Origin: Kluyvera sichuanensis
Lineage (GTDB): Bacteria; Pseudomonadota; Gammaproteobacteria; Enterobacterales; Enterobacteriaceae
Direction: 5' to 3'
Assembly: GCF_014218705.1 (NCBI RefSeq)
Contig: NZ_JABBJF010000038.1
Location: 1-42,702 of the forward strand
Length of the DNA stretch: 42,702 nt
A program made the translations under genes and the position numbers. Position 1 is the stretch's first letter. Each line of letters begins with the position of its first letter. The notes beneath the pieces are model-generated. The model was given only the letters and a program-made list of their open reading frames with translations, was not told the origin of the DNA and did no database searches. This document shows positions 1 through 9,631 of the stretch, one piece after another.

Positions 1-24
1 CGGCCGAGCAAAGCGACGCCGGGA
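1..24. repeat. REP element, partial
   Basis: This is half of a repetitive extragenic palindrome. It has the same core (GCCGAGCAAAGCGACGCCGG) as the REP copies at 3825-3854 and 27833-27862. It is cut by the window edge, so its partner is probably outside. Confidence 0.7.
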
Positions 25-77
25 AATCCCCGCACAACATTTCCAGTGGTAATCCCCCCCGTAACCGCCTACGATCA

Positions 78-94
78 TCTCAGTATTTCTGAGA
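78..94 (+). promoter_or_regulatory. Small inverted repeat before ypfJ
   Basis: Perfect 6-bp arms (TCTCAG / CTGAGA) surround a TATTT loop just before the ypfJ ribosome binding site (GAGG at 103-106). It could be an operator or a leader hairpin. No known regulator is recognised. Confidence 0.3.
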
Positions 95-111
95 ATAAGA
101 CTGAGGTAGTT

Positions 112-984
112 ATGCGTTGGCAAGGTCGTCGCGAAAGCGACAATGTAGAAGACCGGCGGAATAATTCTGAATCCCCGATGATGGGCGGGCGCGGCCCGGG
201 TTTTCGCATCCCAAGCGGCAAGGGCGGCATTGTCCTGCTGGTTATCGTGCTGGTGGCGGGCTACTACGGCGTGGATCTGACCGGCCTGATGACCGGCGAA
301 CCCATCGGCCAGCAGCAAACTTCCCAGCGAGTTAGCGGCCCGAAAGATGACGAAGCCGCAAAGTTCACTTCGGTGATCCTCGCGACGACGGAAGACACCT
401 GGGCGCAGGAGTTTAAGGCGATGGGCAAAACCTATCAGCCACCGCGTCTGGTGATGTACCGCGGCGCGACCCGTACCGGTTGCGGTACCGGGCAATCGGT
501 GATGGGGCCGTTTTACTGCCCGACCGACAGCACGGTCTATATCGACCTCTCATTCTACGACGACATGAAAAACAAGCTTGGCGCGGGCGGCGACTTCGCT
601 CAGGGCTACGTGATTGCGCATGAAGTCGGCCACCACGTACAAAAACTGCTGGGTATCGAACCGAAAGTGCGTCAGATGCAGCAGGGCGCCTCGCAGGCGG
701 AGGTGAATCGTCTCTCCGTACGTATGGAGCTTCAGGCGGACTGCTTTGCGGGCGTCTGGGGGCATAGCATGCAGAAACAGGGCATTCTGGAAGCCGGTGA
801 CCTGGAAGAGGCGCTGAATGCTGCCGAAGCCATTGGCGACGACCGTCTGCAGCAGCAGGGGCAAGGGCGCGTGGTGCCAGATAGCTTTACGCACGGTACC
901 TCACAGCAGCGCTATACCTGGCTGAAACGCGGCTTTGATAGCGGCGACCCGGCGCAGTGCAACACTTTTAGCAAATCACTCTGA
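112..984 (+). CDS. ypfJ: YpfJ, membrane-anchored neutral zinc metallopeptidase family protein
   Basis: A 290-residue protein, close to the 287 residues of E. coli YpfJ. The ATG at 112 gives the conserved N-terminus [11 protein letters not shown] and has GAGG at 103-106; an in-frame ATG at 46 is upstream but has no support. A basic, Gly-rich cytoplasmic leader is followed by one membrane segment at about residues 38-58. A soluble domain of the putative neutral zinc metallopeptidase family (Pfam Zn_peptidase, PF04228) follows. The zinc-protease signature HEVGH is visible at residues 170-174, with a likely third ligand in the downstream ELQAD stretch. The substrate is unknown even in E. coli. 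It is followed 16 bp later by tmcA in the same direction, which suggests co-transcription, as in E. coli. Confidence 0.95.
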   Translation: MRWQGRRESDNVEDRRNNSESPMMGGRGPGFRIPSGKGGIVLLVIVLVAGYYGVDLTGLMTGEPIGQQQTSQRVSGPKDDEAAKFTSVILATTEDTWAQEFKAMGKTYQPPRLVMYRGATRTGCGTGQSVMGPFYCPTDSTVYIDLSFYDDMKNKLGAGGDFAQGYVIAHEVGHHVQKLLGIEPKVRQMQQGASQAEVNRLSVRMELQADCFAGVWGHSMQKQGILEAGDLEEALNAAEAIGDDRLQQQGQGRVVPDSFTHGTSQQRYTWLKRGFDSGDPAQCNTFSKSL

Positions 985-1000
985 CGGCGGGTCCTGAGTC

Positions 1001-3001
1001 ATGGATGAACTGCTGGCGCAGGCTGAGCGCATGGCGCAGGAGGGCATTCGCCGCCTGCTGGTGATAAGCGGCGAACGCGCGTGGAGCGAACAGCAGGCCA
1101 CGGCGTTTCGCGCAGCGGCGGGGGAAGAGGTGCTCTGGGTTGGTTTGAACCCGGCCACCGCGCCATTCTGCCCGTCCTCTAAGCTGGTGACGCTGCTGGG
1201 GCGCGAGTTCCAGCACGCTATCTTCGACGCCCGTGATGGCTTTGATGTCTCGGCCTTTGCCGCGCTGGCGGGCACGCTCCGGGCTGGAAGCTGTCTGATA
1301 CTGCTGGTGCCGGAATGGGCGCAGTGGCCCCATCATGCCGATGCGGATTCACTGCGCTGGAGTGATTCGCTGGAACCCATCGTCACGCCGAACTTTGTTG
1401 ACCATTTCTGCCGGGCGCTCTCCCGCCATCCAGAGACGCTACTCTGGCTGCAGGGCACACCGCTGCCACCGCTCACGACAATTGAACGACCGGACTGGCA
1501 ACGCGCGAGCGGCGAGCCCGCACGTGAGCAGCAGGCGATTCTGGCGGCGCTGGAGGAGACGACCGCACCCGTATCGGTGGTGACGGCAGAGCGTGGGCGA
1601 GGAAAGTCAGCGCTGGCGGGGATGCATATCCAGCGCCTGCACGGCGAGGCTGTTGTCACCGCACCTTCCCGGGCGTCGGCGGAGGTGATTGCCGCCTTTG
1701 CCGGTGAGCGTTTTCGCTTTATGGCCCCTGATGCGCTGCTGGACTCAGACGAATGCGCTGACTGGCTGGTGGTGGATGAAGCCGCCGCTATCCCTGCACC
1801 TCTCCTCCAGAAGCTTATCGCTCGCTTTCCCCGTACCCTGCTGACCACCACCGTGCAGGGCTACGAGGGTACCGGACGCGGTTTTTTACTCAAACTCTGC
1901 GCCACGTTTCCCAAACGGCAGGTTTTCACCCTTAACCAGCCTATTCGCTGGGCGGCAGGATGCCCGCTGGAAGCGCTGGTTAACGATGTGCTGATTTTCC
2001 ACGATGAAGCGTTTACCACGTCGCCAGCCGGTGAGGTGACGCTGCTTCCCGTTCCCCAATCGGTCTGGCAGTCCAGCCCTGAGCAACCCATCGCGTTGTA
2101 TCAACTCCTTTCCGGCGCGCATTACCGCACCTCGCCGCTCGATCTACGGCGGATGATGGATGCGCCGGGGCAGCATTTTATCAGCGCACAAACGCCGCAG
2201 GGGCCAGCAGGTGCGCTATGGCTGGTGGATGAAGGGGGATTGTCGCCTGAGCTGAGCCAGGCCGTGTGGGCGGGCTACCGTCGCCCCCGCGGGAACCTGG
2301 TGGCGCAGTCGATGGCGGCGCACGGAGGCAGCCCGCTGGCGGCGACGCTTATCGGGCGGCGTATTAGTCGAATTGCGGTTCATCCGCAGCGTCAGCGTGA
2401 GGGGATAGGTCAGCGGCTGATTGCGCAGGCGTGGGCAACGGCGGCGGAATATGATTATCTGTCGGTGAGTTTTGGCTACACCGAGGAACTCTGGCGCTTC
2501 TGGCAGCGCTGCGGCTTTACGCTGGTGCGCATTGGCACCCAGCGGGAGGCGAGCAGCGGCTGCTATGCAGCGATGGCACTGCGTCCACTCACGGCGGCGG
2601 GAGAAGCGCTGATGCTGCGTGAGCACCATCGGCTGTGTCGTGAGTGGCGCTGGCTCTCGCAGTGGGTCGATGAAAAAGTGCCGCTAGCCGATGTGCCAGA
2701 GGCTATCCTTACTGAAGATGACTGGTTGGATCTGGCCGGGTTTGCCTTTGCTCATCGCCCGATGCTGGCGGCGCTGGGTAGCCTGCACCTACTTTGTGGC
2801 ACTAGCGAATTGGCGCTTCCGGCGCTGCGTGGACGTTTATCCGGCGAGAATGAGCAGGCGCTCTGCGCCCGCCTTGGCCTGCACGGGCGGAAAGCGCTGC
2901 TGGTCAGGCTGCGTGAAGACGCGGCGCAGGCGATGCTGAACCTCGATGAGGTTCGGACAAATCAGCTCATGAAACAGGTTCAACAACTGCAATTTTTTTA
3001 A
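1001..3001 (+). CDS. tmcA: tRNA(Met) cytidine acetyltransferase TmcA
   Basis: A 666-residue protein, close to E. coli TmcA (671). TmcA uses acetyl-CoA and ATP to make N4-acetylcytidine at the wobble position of elongator tRNA-Met, which prevents misreading of isoleucine codons. The domain order fits: an N-terminal DUF1726-type region, then an RNA-helicase-like ATPase module with a Walker A-like loop (RGRGKSALAG, about residues 198-207) and a Walker B/DEAA-like motif (VVDEAAAIP, about 250). A GNAT acetyltransferase fold follows, with its acetyl-CoA loop (VHPQRQREGIGQRL) at about residue 455, and then a C-terminal tRNA-binding tail. The ATG at 1001 aligns with the E. coli start, but its ribosome binding site is weak. 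The gene lies 16 bp after ypfJ, so it probably belongs to the same transcript. Confidence 0.95.
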   Translation: MDELLAQAERMAQEGIRRLLVISGERAWSEQQATAFRAAAGEEVLWVGLNPATAPFCPSSKLVTLLGREFQHAIFDARDGFDVSAFAALAGTLRAGSCLILLVPEWAQWPHHADADSLRWSDSLEPIVTPNFVDHFCRALSRHPETLLWLQGTPLPPLTTIERPDWQRASGEPAREQQAILAALEETTAPVSVVTAERGRGKSALAGMHIQRLHGEAVVTAPSRASAEVIAAFAGERFRFMAPDALLDSDECADWLVVDEAAAIPAPLLQKLIARFPRTLLTTTVQGYEGTGRGFLLKLCATFPKRQVFTLNQPIRWAAGCPLEALVNDVLIFHDEAFTTSPAGEVTLLPVPQSVWQSSPEQPIALYQLLSGAHYRTSPLDLRRMMDAPGQHFISAQTPQGPAGALWLVDEGGLSPELSQAVWAGYRRPRGNLVAQSMAAHGGSPLAATLIGRRISRIAVHPQRQREGIGQRLIAQAWATAAEYDYLSVSFGYTEELWRFWQRCGFTLVRIGTQREASSGCYAAMALRPLTAAGEALMLREHHRLCREWRWLSQWVDEKVPLADVPEAILTEDDWLDLAGFAFAHRPMLAALGSLHLLCGTSELALPALRGRLSGENEQALCARLGLHGRKALLVRLREDAAQAMLNLDEVRTNQLMKQVQQLQFF

Positions 3002-3077
3002 CTGACTCATTCAGTTAAATGGCATGGTCATTATTTTGGCGCGGCGTAAACTGACCGTCAAAACCAAGGAGACAGCC

Positions 3078-3776
3078 ATGACACACGATCATTTTGTTGT
3101 TCAAAGCCCCGCGAAGCCCGCTCAACAGCTGCTGCTGTTGTTTCATGGCGTGGGCGATAATCCGGTGGCAATGGGCCAGATCGGCAGCTGGTTTGCGCCG
3201 CTGTTTCCGGATGCGCTCATCGTTAGCGTAGGTGGCGCAGAGCCTTGTGGCCCGGCACCGGGCCGCCAGTGGTTCTCGGTGGCGGGCGTGACGGAAGAAA
3301 ACCGTCAGGCGCGTATTGATGCCATTATGCCGACCTTTATTGAAACCGTGCGCTACTGGCAGAAACAGAGCGGTGTGAGTCCACAGGCGACGGCATTAAT
3401 TGGCTTCTCGCAGGGGGCAATTATGTCGCTCGAGGGGATTAAAGCGCAGCCGGGGCTGGCATCACGGGTGATTGCCTTTAACGGCCGCTACGCGACGATG
3501 CCGGAAAAAGCGGATACCGCGACGACCATCCACCTGATTCACGGCGGGGAAGACCGGGTTATCGATCTTGCCTGGGCGGTGAAAGGCCAGGAAGCACTAC
3601 AGGCCGCAGGCGGCGATGTGACGCTGGATATCGTTGAGGATTTAGGCCACGCGATAGACGATCGCAGTATGCAGTTCGCGCTGGATCACCTGCGTTATAC
3701 CGTGCCGAAGCACTATTTCGATGAAGCGTTGAGCGGCAGTACGCCGAAAAATGACGATCTTATTGAGATGATGTAA
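3078..3776 (+). CDS. ypfH: YpfH, alpha/beta-hydrolase esterase
   Basis: The protein is 232 residues, exactly the E. coli YpfH length, starting MTHDHFVVQSP. The ATG at 3078 is chosen over an in-frame ATG at 3024 because AAGGAGA at 3066-3072 sits just before it. The fold is that of carboxylesterase/phospholipase hydrolases. The nucleophile elbow GFSQG puts the catalytic serine at S111, and HGGED (D159) and LGHAID (H191) complete the triad. E. coli YpfH has been assigned general esterase activity; the physiological substrate is not known. It is the last gene of the rightward ypfJ-tmcA-ypfH run and converges on ypfN. Confidence 0.94.
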   Translation: MTHDHFVVQSPAKPAQQLLLLFHGVGDNPVAMGQIGSWFAPLFPDALIVSVGGAEPCGPAPGRQWFSVAGVTEENRQARIDAIMPTFIETVRYWQKQSGVSPQATALIGFSQGAIMSLEGIKAQPGLASRVIAFNGRYATMPEKADTATTIHLIHGGEDRVIDLAWAVKGQEALQAAGGDVTLDIVEDLGHAIDDRSMQFALDHLRYTVPKHYFDEALSGSTPKNDDLIEMM

Positions 3777-3788
3777 ATCTTGTGTGTT

Positions 3789-3854
3789 CCCCGGCGTCAC
3801 TGCGTTCGGCCGGGCTACTATCTGGTAGCCCAGCCGAGCAACGCGACGCCGGGA
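3789..3854. repeat. REP pair (BIME) between ypfH and ypfN
   Basis: Two REP palindromes face each other (3789-3818 and 3825-3854), separated by TATCTG. They share the core CCCGGCGTCNCTGCGTTCGG and its complement. Their place between two convergent genes is typical; such elements stabilise mRNA ends and can bind gyrase or IHF. Confidence 0.85.
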
Positions 3855-3865
3855 TCGACACCGAA

Positions 3866-4066
3866 CTATTTCTTCGGCTGGTCCTTCTTCGGCCAGTCGT
3901 CGTCATCGTCCCACTTGTCGTTAAAGTCGCGGTGCGGCGGAAGGTCCGGTTTATTGGCAAGGAATTTTTTGTGATCGACGCGATTGAGATCTTTGATCAC
4001 GTTGATAATCACCCCCACCAGAAACACCAGCACCAGAATCCACCAGTATTTTGACAGCCAATCCAT
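3866..4066 (-). CDS. ypfN: YpfN, UPF0370 single-pass membrane protein
   Basis: A 66-residue protein, the same length as E. coli YpfN. One hydrophobic segment at about residues 6-26 is followed by a conserved polar tail rich in Asp and Lys ([12 protein letters not shown]). Two ATGs compete. The one at 4066 is preferred because AAGGGG lies 8 nt upstream of it but only 2 nt upstream of the ATG at 4072. The function is unknown. It follows dapE by 25 bp and is probably the last gene of a yffB-dapE-ypfN operon. Confidence 0.9.
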   Translation of the reverse strand: MDWLSKYWWILVLVFLVGVIINVIKDLNRVDHKKFLANKPDLPPHRDFNDKWDDDDDWPKKDQPKK

Positions 4067-4091
4067 GTGCATTACCCCTTATGTTGTGCCG

Positions 4092-5219
4092 TCAGGCGAC
4101 AAGTTGTTCCATGATGCGCTGATACATCCGCGCCAGCATCTGCAGGTCTGCCGCGTTCACACACTCATTAATTTTATGAATGGTGGCATTCACCGGACCC
4201 AGTTCAACAACCTGCGCACCCATCTGGGCGATAAAGCGACCATCTGACGTGCCGCCGGTGGTCAGCAACTGCGGTTCTATTTCATTATAGTGCGCGATAG
4301 CGTTCACCACCGCGTCGACCAGTTTACCGCGTGCGGTCAGGAACGGCTGTCCGGAAATCCACCAGTCAACGCTATAGCGCAGCTGATATTTATCCAGCAG
4401 GGCAATAACGCGTGCTTTGATCATCTCATCCGTCAGCTCGGTGCTGAAACGGAAGTTGAACTGCACGAACAGATCGCCCGGGATCACGTTGTTGCTGCCG
4501 GTGCCGGCCTGAATGTTGGCGATCTGCATGCTGGTCGGCGGGAAGAATTCGTTGCCCTGATCCCACTCAATCGACACCAGTTCGTTCATCCACGGCGCGG
4601 CGCGGTGAACCGGGTTATCGGCGAGGTGCGGATAGGCTACGTGTCCCTGTACGCCATGAATGGTCAGGTTGCAGGTCATTGAGCCACGACGGCCGTTTTT
4701 CACGACGTCGCCAACCACTTCGGTGCTGGACGGTTCGCCCACCAGGCAGTAGTCCAGACGCTCGTTACGGGCCATCAGGGCTTCGACCACTTTCACCGTC
4801 CCGTGCGTGGCGCTCGCTTCTTCATCGGAGGTGATCAGGAACGCCAGGCGGCCTTTATGGTTCGGATGCTGAGCGACGAAGCGCTCTGCCGCCACGACCA
4901 TTGCCGCCAGCGAGCCTTTCATATCGGCAGCACCACGGCCAAACAGCATGCCGTCGCGAATCGTGGGTTCAAACGGTGGGTTAATCCAGCGGTCAGCATC
5001 GCCTGCAGGCACCACGTCGGTGTGGCCTGCAAATGCCAGGGTTTCTCCTTTGCCGCGCCAGGCCCAGAAGTTCTGGGTATCGCCAAAATCCATCGGCTCA
5101 ATGGTAAAACCTGCTGCGCGTAGGCGTTCAATCATTAACGCCTGACAGCCCGCATCGTCCGGGCTAAGAGAAGGGCGGCGAATAAGCTGCTGAGCCAGCT
5201 CAATGACTGGGCAAGACAT
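4092..5219 (-). CDS. dapE: Succinyl-diaminopimelate desuccinylase DapE
   Basis: A 375-residue protein, identical in length to E. coli DapE. It hydrolyses N-succinyl-L,L-diaminopimelate to L,L-diaminopimelate and succinate in the lysine and peptidoglycan precursor pathway. It is a cytoplasmic M20-family di-zinc enzyme. Visible landmarks are FAGHTDVVP (metal ligand H66), the bridging Asp in RGAADMKG (D99), the catalytic acid pair SDEEA (E133/E134), and the distal metal histidine in ATIHKIN near residue 348. The dimerisation (lid) domain interrupts the catalytic domain at about residues 180-290. It is preceded by yffB 54 bp upstream and followed by ypfN. Confidence 0.97.
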   Translation of the reverse strand: MSCPVIELAQQLIRRPSLSPDDAGCQALMIERLRAAGFTIEPMDFGDTQNFWAWRGKGETLAFAGHTDVVPAGDADRWINPPFEPTIRDGMLFGRGAADMKGSLAAMVVAAERFVAQHPNHKGRLAFLITSDEEASATHGTVKVVEALMARNERLDYCLVGEPSSTEVVGDVVKNGRRGSMTCNLTIHGVQGHVAYPHLADNPVHRAAPWMNELVSIEWDQGNEFFPPTSMQIANIQAGTGSNNVIPGDLFVQFNFRFSTELTDEMIKARVIALLDKYQLRYSVDWWISGQPFLTARGKLVDAVVNAIAHYNEIEPQLLTTGGTSDGRFIAQMGAQVVELGPVNATIHKINECVNAADLQMLARMYQRIMEQLVA

Positions 5220-5273
5220 AAACTAGACCTCGTTATTTTCGTTATCTGAAACTGTAAAACAGGGCCAACGGCA

Positions 5274-5633
5274 TTAGCGCGTCTGGGCGACCCATTGGCT
5301 ATAACTGGCATCACTGAAACCCAGCAGCATAGGCTGTGCGGGCGCGCAGAGCAATGGGCGTTTGATGATTGCCGGCATTTCCAGCATCAGCGCCGCAGCG
5401 GCATCGGCGTTGTTGATTCCGGCGCGCACCTGTTCATCCAGCTTGCGCCAGGTGGTGCCACGGGTATTCAACAGCGCTTCCCAGCCCAGCTCGCCAATAA
5501 AGGTTGCCAGCAGCTCTGGCGTCAGGCCATCGACGCGATAGTCGTGAAAGCGATATTCAACCTGATGCTCATCCAGCCAGCGGCGGGCTTTCTTGATGGT
5601 GTCGCAATTCTTTATTCCGTAGAGGATGGTCAT
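5274..5633 (-). CDS. yffB: YffB, ArsC/Spx-family thioredoxin-fold protein
   Basis: A 119-residue protein (E. coli YffB has 118) with the ArsC-family fold. The single conserved cysteine of the family is C10 in [11 protein letters not shown]. The TRGTTWRKL motif and the [10 protein letters not shown] segment with its conserved cis-proline are the other hallmarks. Classical arsenate reductases need further cysteines or arginines, so true arsenate reduction is not implied. A glutathione-dependent thiol reductase role has been proposed for the family. It is probably the first gene of the yffB-dapE-ypfN operon. Confidence 0.92.
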   Translation of the reverse strand: MTILYGIKNCDTIKKARRWLDEHQVEYRFHDYRVDGLTPELLATFIGELGWEALLNTRGTTWRKLDEQVRAGINNADAAAALMLEMPAIIKRPLLCAPAQPMLLGFSDASYSQWVAQTR

Positions 5634-5990
5634 GTTGCACCTTTATATCTGCAGGTTTTAGGGGACTCGAATATACACGTAATTCCCGCGGCTGCCTGTT
5701 TTAATTTTATCCGGCTAAAGTGGCTGAAAAGCGTACAGTTTATCATGCTATCTACGCGCTTTGGCGTAGCGGGTTTGCGTTGTCATAGGTTAAATATGTA
5801 TCATATGATTCACATTCTGATAACTATTTCAGAATGTTGCTGTTGGTCACATTAAATGTCAAAATTCCGGCCCATAGTGACCTCAAGCAGTAAACAAAGG
5901 TTGGCAGCGTCAATCAAAGTAATCGGATTAACCGTATTCACAGGTCATACATTTGTACGTAAAATACGCATAATAATAAGAGAGGTAGTT
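5634..5990. other. Intergenic region between yffB and ypfM
   Basis: This AT-rich stretch carries the divergent promoters of yffB and ypfM. It contains a perfect inverted repeat at 5812-5837 with 9-bp arms (ACATTCTGA / TCAGAATGT) and an 8-nt centre. No long stable gene is visible: the in-frame upward extension of ypfM to 5856 lacks a ribosome binding site and any recognisable sequence. Confidence 0.5.
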
Positions 5991-6050
5991 ATGATCGAAC
6001 GTGAACTGGGGAACTGGAAAGATTTTATTGAAGTGATGCTTCGTAAATAA
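5991..6050 (+). CDS. ypfM: YpfM, 19-residue small protein
   Basis: The 19-codon frame encodes MIERELGNWKDFIEVMLRK, which as far as I recall matches the E. coli small protein YpfM, one of the very short proteins confirmed by epitope tagging there. A good ribosome binding site (AGAGAGG, 5979-5985) precedes the ATG. It sits between yffB and acrD, the same place as in E. coli. The sequence can form a short amphipathic helix; the function is unknown. A strong terminator follows at 6142-6170. Confidence 0.88.
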   Translation: MIERELGNWKDFIEVMLRK

Positions 6051-6141
6051 TTTTCAGCAATGTGATTTAAAAGCGCTGTGTTCTTTCAATAACCATGATG
6101 GTGTTGTTTGCAGTACAGAGTCGTTGCATCACATAAAGGTC

Positions 6142-6170
6142 AAAAGGCGACATTCATCATGTCGCCTTTT
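6142..6170. terminator. Bidirectional terminator between ypfM and acrD
   Basis: A perfect 11-bp stem (AAAAGGCGACA / TGTCGCCTTTT) closes a TTCATCA loop. A-tracts and T-tracts on the two sides let it end the ypfM transcript (+) and the acrD transcript (-). Confidence 0.9.
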
Positions 6171-6190
6171 CTGTTTTTAGCGTTTACCCG

Positions 6191-9100
6191 TTATTCCGGC
6201 TTCTCTTTTAGCGGGAAGCGGCGGCGCACCAGCACAAAGAACAGCGGCAAAAAGAAGATAGCCAGAATGGTTGCGGAAACCATCCCTCCGACCACGCCGG
6301 TACCCACCGCGTGCTGCCCGCCGGAACCCGCACCGGTGGTGAGCGCCATCGGCAGTACGCCGAAGATAAACGCCAGCGAGGTCATCAGGATAGGGCGCAG
6401 ACGTTGGCGACAGGCTTCAAGCGTCGCTGTCAGCAGATCTTCCCCTTTCTGATTCAGATCGTTGGCAAATTCGACGATCAGAATGGCGTTTTTGGCGGAT
6501 AGGCCGATAACCGTCAGCAGCCCTACCTGGAAGTAAACGTCGTTTTCCAGCCCGCGCATCCAGGTCGCCAGCAGCGCGCCGATAACCCCTAGCGGTACCA
6601 CCAGCATGACTGAGAACGGTACCGACCAGCTCTCATACAGCGCCGCCAGACAGAGGAAGACGACCAGCAGTGAGATGGCATAAAGTGCCGGTGCTTGCGC
6701 CCCTGACAGCCGCTCCTGATAGGACATCGCCGTCCATTCAAGGCCGAAGCCGGTTGGTAATTGCTGCACCAGGTTTTGCATCACGTCCATGGCAGTACCG
6801 GTACTGACGCCCGGTGCGGCTTCACCGATAATCTCAACCGCCGAGTAGCCGTTATAGCGCTCCAGACGCGGTGAACCGGTCTCCCAGCGTGAAGTAGCGA
6901 AGGCGGAGAATGGCACCATCTGCCCGGAATTATTACGCACGTACCATAGGTTCATGTCTTCCGGCAGCATGCGGTACTTCGCCGCCGCCTGAACGTAGAC
7001 CTTCTTCACGCGTCCGCGATCCATAAAATCGTTCACGTAGCTTGAACCCCACGCGGTTTGCAGCGTGTCGTTGATATCATCGATCGACACACCCAGCGCC
7101 TGCGCTTTACGCTGGTCGATATCAACCTGCAGCTGCGGGCTATCGTCCAGACCGTTGTGGCGTACGCGCGTCAGCTGCGGATCGTTACCCGCCAGCTCCA
7201 GCAGCTTATCGCGGGCGGCCATCAACGCGTCGTGCCCGGCACCGGCGTGATCCTGCAGCTCCATATCGAAACCGGCAGAGCTGCCCAGGCCGCTGATGGC
7301 CGGCGGGCTGCTGGCGTAAACGCGGGCCTCTTTAATTTTGTTCAGCGCTTTGGTGGCACGTTCGATAATGGCGAACGAGGAGCCGGTTTTACTGTCACGC
7401 TCGTCCCAGTCTTTCAGGCGCACGAACATGCGCGCCACGTTCTGGCCGTTACCGCCGGGGCCGGAGCCAATGGTGGCAAATATTGATGTGACGTTGTCCT
7501 TCTCATTTTTGAAGAAATAGTCTTCAACCTGCTCCACCACCTTCAGCGTCTGCTGTTGCGTCGAACCGCTCGGCAGCTGTACGGAGGTAGTGAACATGCC
7601 GCGGTCTTCCAACGGCAGGAAGGAGGAAGGCAGGCGCAGGAACAGGAATACCATGCCGCCCAGCAACAGCACGTAAATCAGCATCCAGCGGATACTGCGA
7701 TGGAGAATTCTGGCCACGCCGGATTCGTAGCGACGCGCGCTGGCATCGAAATGACGGTTAAACCAGCCGAAGAAGCCTTTGGTGCCGTGCACTTCGCCTT
7801 TATGAATCGGCTTGAGAAGGGTGGCGCACAGCGCCGGGGTGAGGATCATCGCCACCAGCACCGACAGCACCATTGCTGAAACAATGGTAATAGAGAATTG
7901 ACGATAGATAGCCCCGGTGGTGCCGCCGAAGAAGGCCATCGGGATAAAGACCGCCGACAGCACCATGGCGATACCCACCAGCGCCCCTTGAATCTGCCCC
8001 ATTGATTTACGCGTCGCCTGCCGCGGTGTGAGCCCTTCGGTACTCATTATTCGCTCAACGTTCTCGACCACCACGATGGCGTCATCCACCAGCAGGCCGA
8101 TGGCGAGCACCATCGCAAACATCGTCAGGGTGTTGATACTGTATCCGCAGGCGTAAAGAATGGCGAAGGTACCCATCAATACCACCGGAACGGCAATGGT
8201 CGGAATCAGCGTTGCGCGGAAGTTCTGCAGGAACAGGTACATCACCAGGAACACCAGCAAAATGGCTTCCAGCAGCGTTTTTACCACATCCTTAATTGAG
8301 GCTTTGACGAACGAGGTGGTCTCGTAGGCCACTTTATATTCCAGCCCATGTGGGAAGTACTGCTTGAGTTCATCCAGACGTTGGATCACGCGCTCGGCGG
8401 TCGCCATTTCGTTGGCGCCAGAGGCGAGCTTAATCCCCAGGCCAGAGGCCGGATTACGGTTGTAGCGGCTGAGGTAGTCGTATTTTTCTGCACCCATTTC
8501 GACGGTCGCCACATCGCCCAGGGTCACTTCTGAACCGTCCTGGTTGACGCGTAGCGTAATGTCGCGGAACTGCTGCGGTGTTTGCAGCAGCGATTGGGCG
8601 TTAATCGTGGCGTTCAGCGCCTGCTTGTCGATGGACGGCGTGCCGCCAAGTTGGCCGACCGCAATCTGGGCGTTCTGGGATTTAATCGCATTTGTCACGT
8701 CGGCCGTGGTCATTTGGTAGCTGTTAAGCTTGGCCGGGTCCAGCCAGATGCGCATCGAATACTGTGAGCCATAGGCATCGATATCGCCCACGCCGTCCAC
8801 GCGGCTGATGGGGTCCTGAATGTTACTGGCGACGTAGTCGGAAATATCCTGCTTATCCATGCTGCCGTCGGTAGAGACGAAGGCGATGGTCAGAATGTTG
8901 GTATCCCCGGTTTTACGCACCGTGACGCCCTGAGTTTGTACCGCCTGCGGCAGCTTATTCATGGCGGTTTGTAGCTGGTTTTGTACCTGCTGCACCGCTT
9001 CGTCAGGGTCAGTACCTGCTACAAAGCTTAAGGTAATCGTTGCCTGCCCGGTGGCGCTGCTTTGTGAAGACATATACATCAGGTTATCGATACCGGTCAT

Positions 9101-9304
9101 ATTCTGCTCGATAACCTGCGTGACGGTGTTCTCCAGCGTTTGCGCGGAAGCACCTGGATAGTTTGCCGTGACGCGCACGTTCGGTGGCGCGAGGTCAGGG
9201 TATTGCTCAACGGGTAAAGAAAATATCGCCAGGGCCCCTGTGAGGCACAAAAGGATTGCCAGCACCCAGGCAAAAATGGGGCGATCAATAAAGAAATTCG
9301 CCAT
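6191..9304 (-). CDS. acrD: AcrD, RND multidrug/aminoglycoside efflux transporter
   Basis: A 1037-residue protein, exactly the E. coli AcrD length. It is an inner-membrane proton-driven pump that works with AcrA and TolC to export aminoglycosides and other hydrophilic amphiphiles, and anionic beta-lactams. It has the RND layout: TM1 at about residues 10-28, a large periplasmic loop, TM2-TM7 with the proton-relay aspartates in [13 protein letters not shown] (about 405-410), a second periplasmic loop, and TM8-TM12 with the conserved lysine in [13 protein letters not shown] (about 940). AcrD rather than AcrB is supported by length, by the C-terminus [14 protein letters not shown], and by its place beside yffB/ypfM without acrA. 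A BaeR-like box and a Fur-like palindrome lie upstream. The E. coli neighbour narQ is absent. Confidence 0.96.
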   Translation of the reverse strand: MANFFIDRPIFAWVLAILLCLTGALAIFSLPVEQYPDLAPPNVRVTANYPGASAQTLENTVTQVIEQNMTGIDNLMYMSSQSSATGQATITLSFVAGTDPDEAVQQVQNQLQTAMNKLPQAVQTQGVTVRKTGDTNILTIAFVSTDGSMDKQDISDYVASNIQDPISRVDGVGDIDAYGSQYSMRIWLDPAKLNSYQMTTADVTNAIKSQNAQIAVGQLGGTPSIDKQALNATINAQSLLQTPQQFRDITLRVNQDGSEVTLGDVATVEMGAEKYDYLSRYNRNPASGLGIKLASGANEMATAERVIQRLDELKQYFPHGLEYKVAYETTSFVKASIKDVVKTLLEAILLVFLVMYLFLQNFRATLIPTIAVPVVLMGTFAILYACGYSINTLTMFAMVLAIGLLVDDAIVVVENVERIMSTEGLTPRQATRKSMGQIQGALVGIAMVLSAVFIPMAFFGGTTGAIYRQFSITIVSAMVLSVLVAMILTPALCATLLKPIHKGEVHGTKGFFGWFNRHFDASARRYESGVARILHRSIRWMLIYVLLLGGMVFLFLRLPSSFLPLEDRGMFTTSVQLPSGSTQQQTLKVVEQVEDYFFKNEKDNVTSIFATIGSGPGGNGQNVARMFVRLKDWDERDSKTGSSFAIIERATKALNKIKEARVYASSPPAISGLGSSAGFDMELQDHAGAGHDALMAARDKLLELAGNDPQLTRVRHNGLDDSPQLQVDIDQRKAQALGVSIDDINDTLQTAWGSSYVNDFMDRGRVKKVYVQAAAKYRMLPEDMNLWYVRNNSGQMVPFSAFATSRWETGSPRLERYNGYSAVEIIGEAAPGVSTGTAMDVMQNLVQQLPTGFGLEWTAMSYQERLSGAQAPALYAISLLVVFLCLAALYESWSVPFSVMLVVPLGVIGALLATWMRGLENDVYFQVGLLTVIGLSAKNAILIVEFANDLNQKGEDLLTATLEACRQRLRPILMTSLAFIFGVLPMALTTGAGSGGQHAVGTGVVGGMVSATILAIFFLPLFFVLVRRRFPLKEKPE

Positions 9305-9377
9305 CAGGATCCGAACCTCGTGTTGTTCATTTTTTTACGTACTGAATTGCGTCAAACACTGTAGCGGTAAGGCCCTC

Positions 9378-9395
9378 AGCAATCGTGGAGAAAAA
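9378..9395 (-). promoter_or_regulatory. BaeR box upstream of acrD
   Basis: On the acrD strand the sequence TTTTTCTCCACGATTGCT matches the published BaeR box TTTTTCTCCATDATTGGC at 15 of 18 positions. It lies about 75-90 bp before the acrD start. BaeSR activates acrD in E. coli and Salmonella during envelope stress. Confidence 0.75.
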
Positions 9396-9400
9396 AAGGA

Positions 9401-9416
9401 GATAATGTAAATTATC
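9401..9416. promoter_or_regulatory. Fur-like palindrome upstream of acrD
   Basis: GATAAT-GTAA-ATTATC is a perfect 6-4-6 palindrome whose half-site is the Fur repeat GATAAT. Read over 19 bp it matches the Fur consensus at about 13 positions. It lies 6 bp beyond the BaeR box. Fur control of acrD is inference only. Confidence 0.4.
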
Positions 9417-9631
9417 ATTCCGCTTTTCAGAAACGGTTTGCACATCCTTACGCTATCGGCCTTGGCCCCTGAAACGTAATTTCATTTAAGCTGAAATTTT
9501 TTGATCTGCCACATCATACTGATAAATAGTCACCGTTTCTGGGCAAATGGACATTGCCTGGGTGAGGAATACTCGGCTAATAAATAGGACTTATAAATAT
9601 AAGGTTAATTTGAACCATAGGCTGAGAATGT

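Larger units (their letters stand above)
9305..9631. other. Divergent promoter region acrD/aegA
   Basis: The region is 327 bp with no gene. The acrD side carries a BaeR-like box (9378-9395) and a Fur-like palindrome (9401-9416). The aegA side carries an inverted repeat AATTTCA-N7-TGAAATT (9478-9498) and a palindrome CTTATA-AA-TATAAG (9590-9603), which overlaps a plausible aegA -10 region 29 bp before the ATG. E. coli carries narQ here; no remnant of it is visible. Confidence 0.6.

Noticed and set aside
5856-5990. In-frame upstream extension of ypfM
   Set aside because: It lacks a ribosome binding site and E. coli YpfM starts at the ATG equivalent to 5991.
7058-7486. Plus-strand open frame of 142 codons
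   Set aside because: It is antisense to acrD, with no supporting signal.
9501-9517. Possible FNR site before aegA (TTGAT followed by ATCAT)
   Set aside because: The half-sites are 7 bp apart rather than the required 4, so it does not fit the FNR consensus.
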